Source of the DNA: Fimenecus sp045578245
GTDB taxonomy: Bacteria; Bacillota; Clostridia; Oscillospirales; Acutalibacteraceae
NCBI GenBank assembly: GCA_045578245.1
Contig: JAZNJX010000106.1
Coordinates: 1 to 14,975, forward strand
Reading direction: 5' to 3'
Length of the DNA: 14,975 nucleotides
In this document: piece by piece, positions 14,325 to 14,975 of the stretch
Position numbering within the stretch: the stretch's first letter is position 1
Layout of the letters: every line of letters begins with the position of its first letter
Made by a program: the position numbers and the translations under genes
The notes under the pieces: generated by a model
What the model was told of the DNA's origin: nothing
The model's database searches: none
The model's input: the letters and a program-made list of their open reading frames with translations, nothing else

Positions 14325-14484
14325 AGTGCGCCAACCGAAGTCAACGCACAAAAAACGCATTACTCCGATTGCTGCGACACAATTCCGACACACAGTACAA
14401 GTATGCGAAAATAGAGCATGCATTTTTATCATAGGATAAAAAATACACACTTATACTGTGTCATAATAATTGAATTGTGTCGCA
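14325..14484 (-). ncRNA. Candidate small structured RNA (or MITE-like hairpin element)
   Basis: A self-contained minus-strand unit of about 160 nt. A promoter (TTGACT, 18 bp, TATACT; plus 14514-14519 and 14490-14495) predicts a start at about 14483. That is exactly the outer edge of an inverted repeat: TGCGACACAATTC at 14373-14385 and its complement at 14472-14484. After an asymmetric bulge of about 9 nt the arms pair again (GACACAGTATAAG with CTTGTACTGTGTGTC). An inner hairpin ATTTTTTATC/GATAAAAAT sits near the tip. The terminator at 14327-14350 closes the unit. No supported reading frame lies inside. A 112-bp terminal-inverted-repeat element (MITE) is the main alternative, but no clear target duplication is seen. 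Confidence 0.5.
14327..14350 (-). terminator. Minus-strand intrinsic terminator with a cUUCGg loop
   Basis: Read on the minus strand: GTGCGTTGAC-TTCG-GTTGGCGCAC followed by TTTTTT. All ten pairs form (some G-T), and the C(UUCG)G loop is extra stable. No protein gene precedes it, so it most likely ends the small transcript that starts near 14483. Confidence 0.75.
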
Positions 14485-14489
14485 AGATT

Positions 14490-14519
14490 AGTATATCATA
14501 TAAAATTCAATATAGTCAA
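14490..14519 (-). promoter_or_regulatory. Promoter of the candidate small RNA
   Basis: On the minus strand: TTGACT (plus 14514-14519), 18-bp spacer, TATACT (plus 14490-14495). It is one of the strongest consensus matches in the window and has no protein gene directly behind it. Confidence 0.55.
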
Positions 14520-14656
14520 TATTTCTAAAAAAGTTCCAGCCTTATCTGTAAAATTAACTGGGGTTTTCAATAGCATGAGTTTCCGATGAACATTTCTGTG
14601 AATCAGAAGCACCGACCGAATTGGCAGGTGGTACACGTCAGCCCTACAAAAAATAT
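14520..14656. other. Gene-free stretch, function not recognised
   Basis: No reading frame of note on either strand. It contains a small hairpin, TTCTG-TGAAT-CAGAA (near 14594-14608), and AGGTGGTACACG (near 14626), which only loosely recalls a T-box core. I cannot assign a role; it may be the remains of a lost gene or mobile element. Confidence 0.3.
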
Positions 14657-14703
14657 AGACACATCATCAAGGAAAACTCCAAAATGATGTGTCTAACTTT
14701 TTA
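14645..14703. terminator. Bidirectional terminator after the GGGtGRT-family gene
   Basis: AGACACATCAT (14657-14667) pairs perfectly with ATGATGTGTCT (14684-14694), an 11-bp stem with a partly paired loop. On the minus strand it is followed by ATATTTTTTG, on the plus strand by AACTTTTTA. It most likely ends the minus-strand gene at the right edge. Confidence 0.75.
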
Positions 14704-14722
14704 TTTATTAAAAATTACATAA

Positions 14723-14752
14723 TAAGATTTTTACAAAACTACAAAAATCTTA
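14723..14752. repeat. 10-bp perfect inverted repeat in a 3' untranslated region
   Basis: TAAGATTTTT (14723-14732) and AAAAATCTTA (14743-14752) flank a 10-nt loop, about 30 nt after the stop of the edge gene. It is AU-rich; it could be an RNA-stabilising hairpin before the main terminator. Confidence 0.5.
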
Positions 14753-14783
14753 AAGATGCTTAAAAACCCTTATATATCAAGGA

Positions 14784-14975
14784 TTATTTAGAAGCTTCTT
14801 CAACAGCAACTGCACATGCAACTGTTGCGCCTACCATTGGGTTGTTACCCATACCGATAAGACCCATCATTTCAACGTGAGCAGGAACTGAAGATGAACC
14901 AGCGAACTGAGCGTCACCGTGCATTCTACCCATTGTGTCTGTAAGACCATAAGAAGCAGGACCTGCAGCCATGTT
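14784..14975 (-). CDS. GGGtGRT-family protein, C-terminal part (cut by window edge)
   Basis: The last 63 residues of a longer protein; the frame stays open to the window end (NMAAGPASYGL...), so the Met near 14972 is internal. The segment NMAAGPASYGLTDTMGRMHGDAQFAGSSSVPAHVEMM and MGNNPMVGATVACAVAVEEASK matches, from memory, the highly conserved tail of the GGGtGRT family. That is an uncharacterised cytoplasmic protein of about 330 residues found in many anaerobic Firmicutes. Its function is unknown; the naming motif itself lies outside the window. The stop TAA is at 14784-14786, followed by an AU-rich hairpin and a strong terminator. Confidence 0.75.
   Translation of the reverse strand, partial: NMAAGPASYGLTDTMGRMHGDAQFAGSSSVPAHVEMMGLIGMGNNPMVGATVACAVAVEEASK

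Noticed and set aside
14292..14364. Minus-strand 22-codon frame MRFLCVDFGWRTFLIFGGDF...
   Set aside because: It runs straight through the UUCG terminator hairpin, its ribosome site is too close to the ATG, and nothing supports coding.
14325..14484. 6S RNA (ssrS)
   Set aside because: The hairpin portion is only about 112 nt, the bulge is one-sided rather than a symmetric central bubble, and the 3' end is a separate terminator hairpin instead of pairing with the 5' end.
14610..14703. T-box leader: AGGTGGTACACG followed by a plus-strand terminator
   Set aside because: It does not match the T-box core AGGGTGGNACCGCG, no Stem I features are seen, and no plus-strand gene follows.

Overview
The window looks like a chromosomal segment of a low-GC, Gram-positive, anaerobic Clostridia-type bacterium, probably of the Oscillospiraceae/Ruminococcaceae gut group. 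The reasons are the AT-rich sequence, strong AGGAGG ribosome binding sites, the Firmicutes gene order SRP RNA-dnaX-ybaB-recR, secreted proteins with Gram-positive signal peptides, and a BspA-like, Cys-repeat surface protein of a kind common in gut Firmicutes. No genome search was possible, so the taxonomic placement is inference.

Layout. (1) 3-3742 is a housekeeping plus-strand cluster: a 140-nt SRP RNA without an Alu domain, dnaX, ybaB/ebfC, recR, smpB and ssrA (tmRNA). It joins DNA replication and recombination repair to protein targeting and ribosome rescue; smpB lies directly before its RNA partner. (2) 3743-4022 is a gene-free junction after ssrA. It carries a diverged tandem copy of the tmRNA 3' end with its own terminator, an inverted copy of the tmRNA T-arm, and small hairpins. 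This resembles scars left by integration at the ssrA 3' end. (3) 4023-5495 encodes a secreted metallophosphoesterase, followed by glnA (glutamine synthetase type I) with its own promoter and a double terminator. (4) 7087-10266 holds a divergent pair: an acyl-CoA ligase-like AMP-binding enzyme (minus) and an FAD-dependent oxidoreductase (plus). They share a 200-bp promoter region with repeated TTAACAAA boxes. (5) 10311-12538 holds a secreted GH26 glycosidase (minus) and an exported glycerophosphodiester phosphodiesterase (plus), with an orphan terminator between them. (6) 12680-14194 (minus) is a secreted BspA-LRR protein with six Cys-rich repeats and a distinctive Cys/His C-terminal module. 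(7) 14195-14783 has no convincing gene but holds a promoter-hairpin-terminator unit on the minus strand that looks like an undescribed small RNA or a MITE. (8) The right edge carries the C-terminal part of a GGGtGRT-family protein (minus).

Apart from the first cluster, most genes are single transcription units with their own recognisable promoter (TTGnnn-17/18-TAtaaT) and intrinsic terminator. The best candidates for something new are the ssrA-end duplication (with a possible third, diverged copy 7.5 kb away), the 14.3-14.5 kb hairpin RNA unit, the shared operator boxes at 8.8 kb, and the C-terminal Cys module of the repeat protein.
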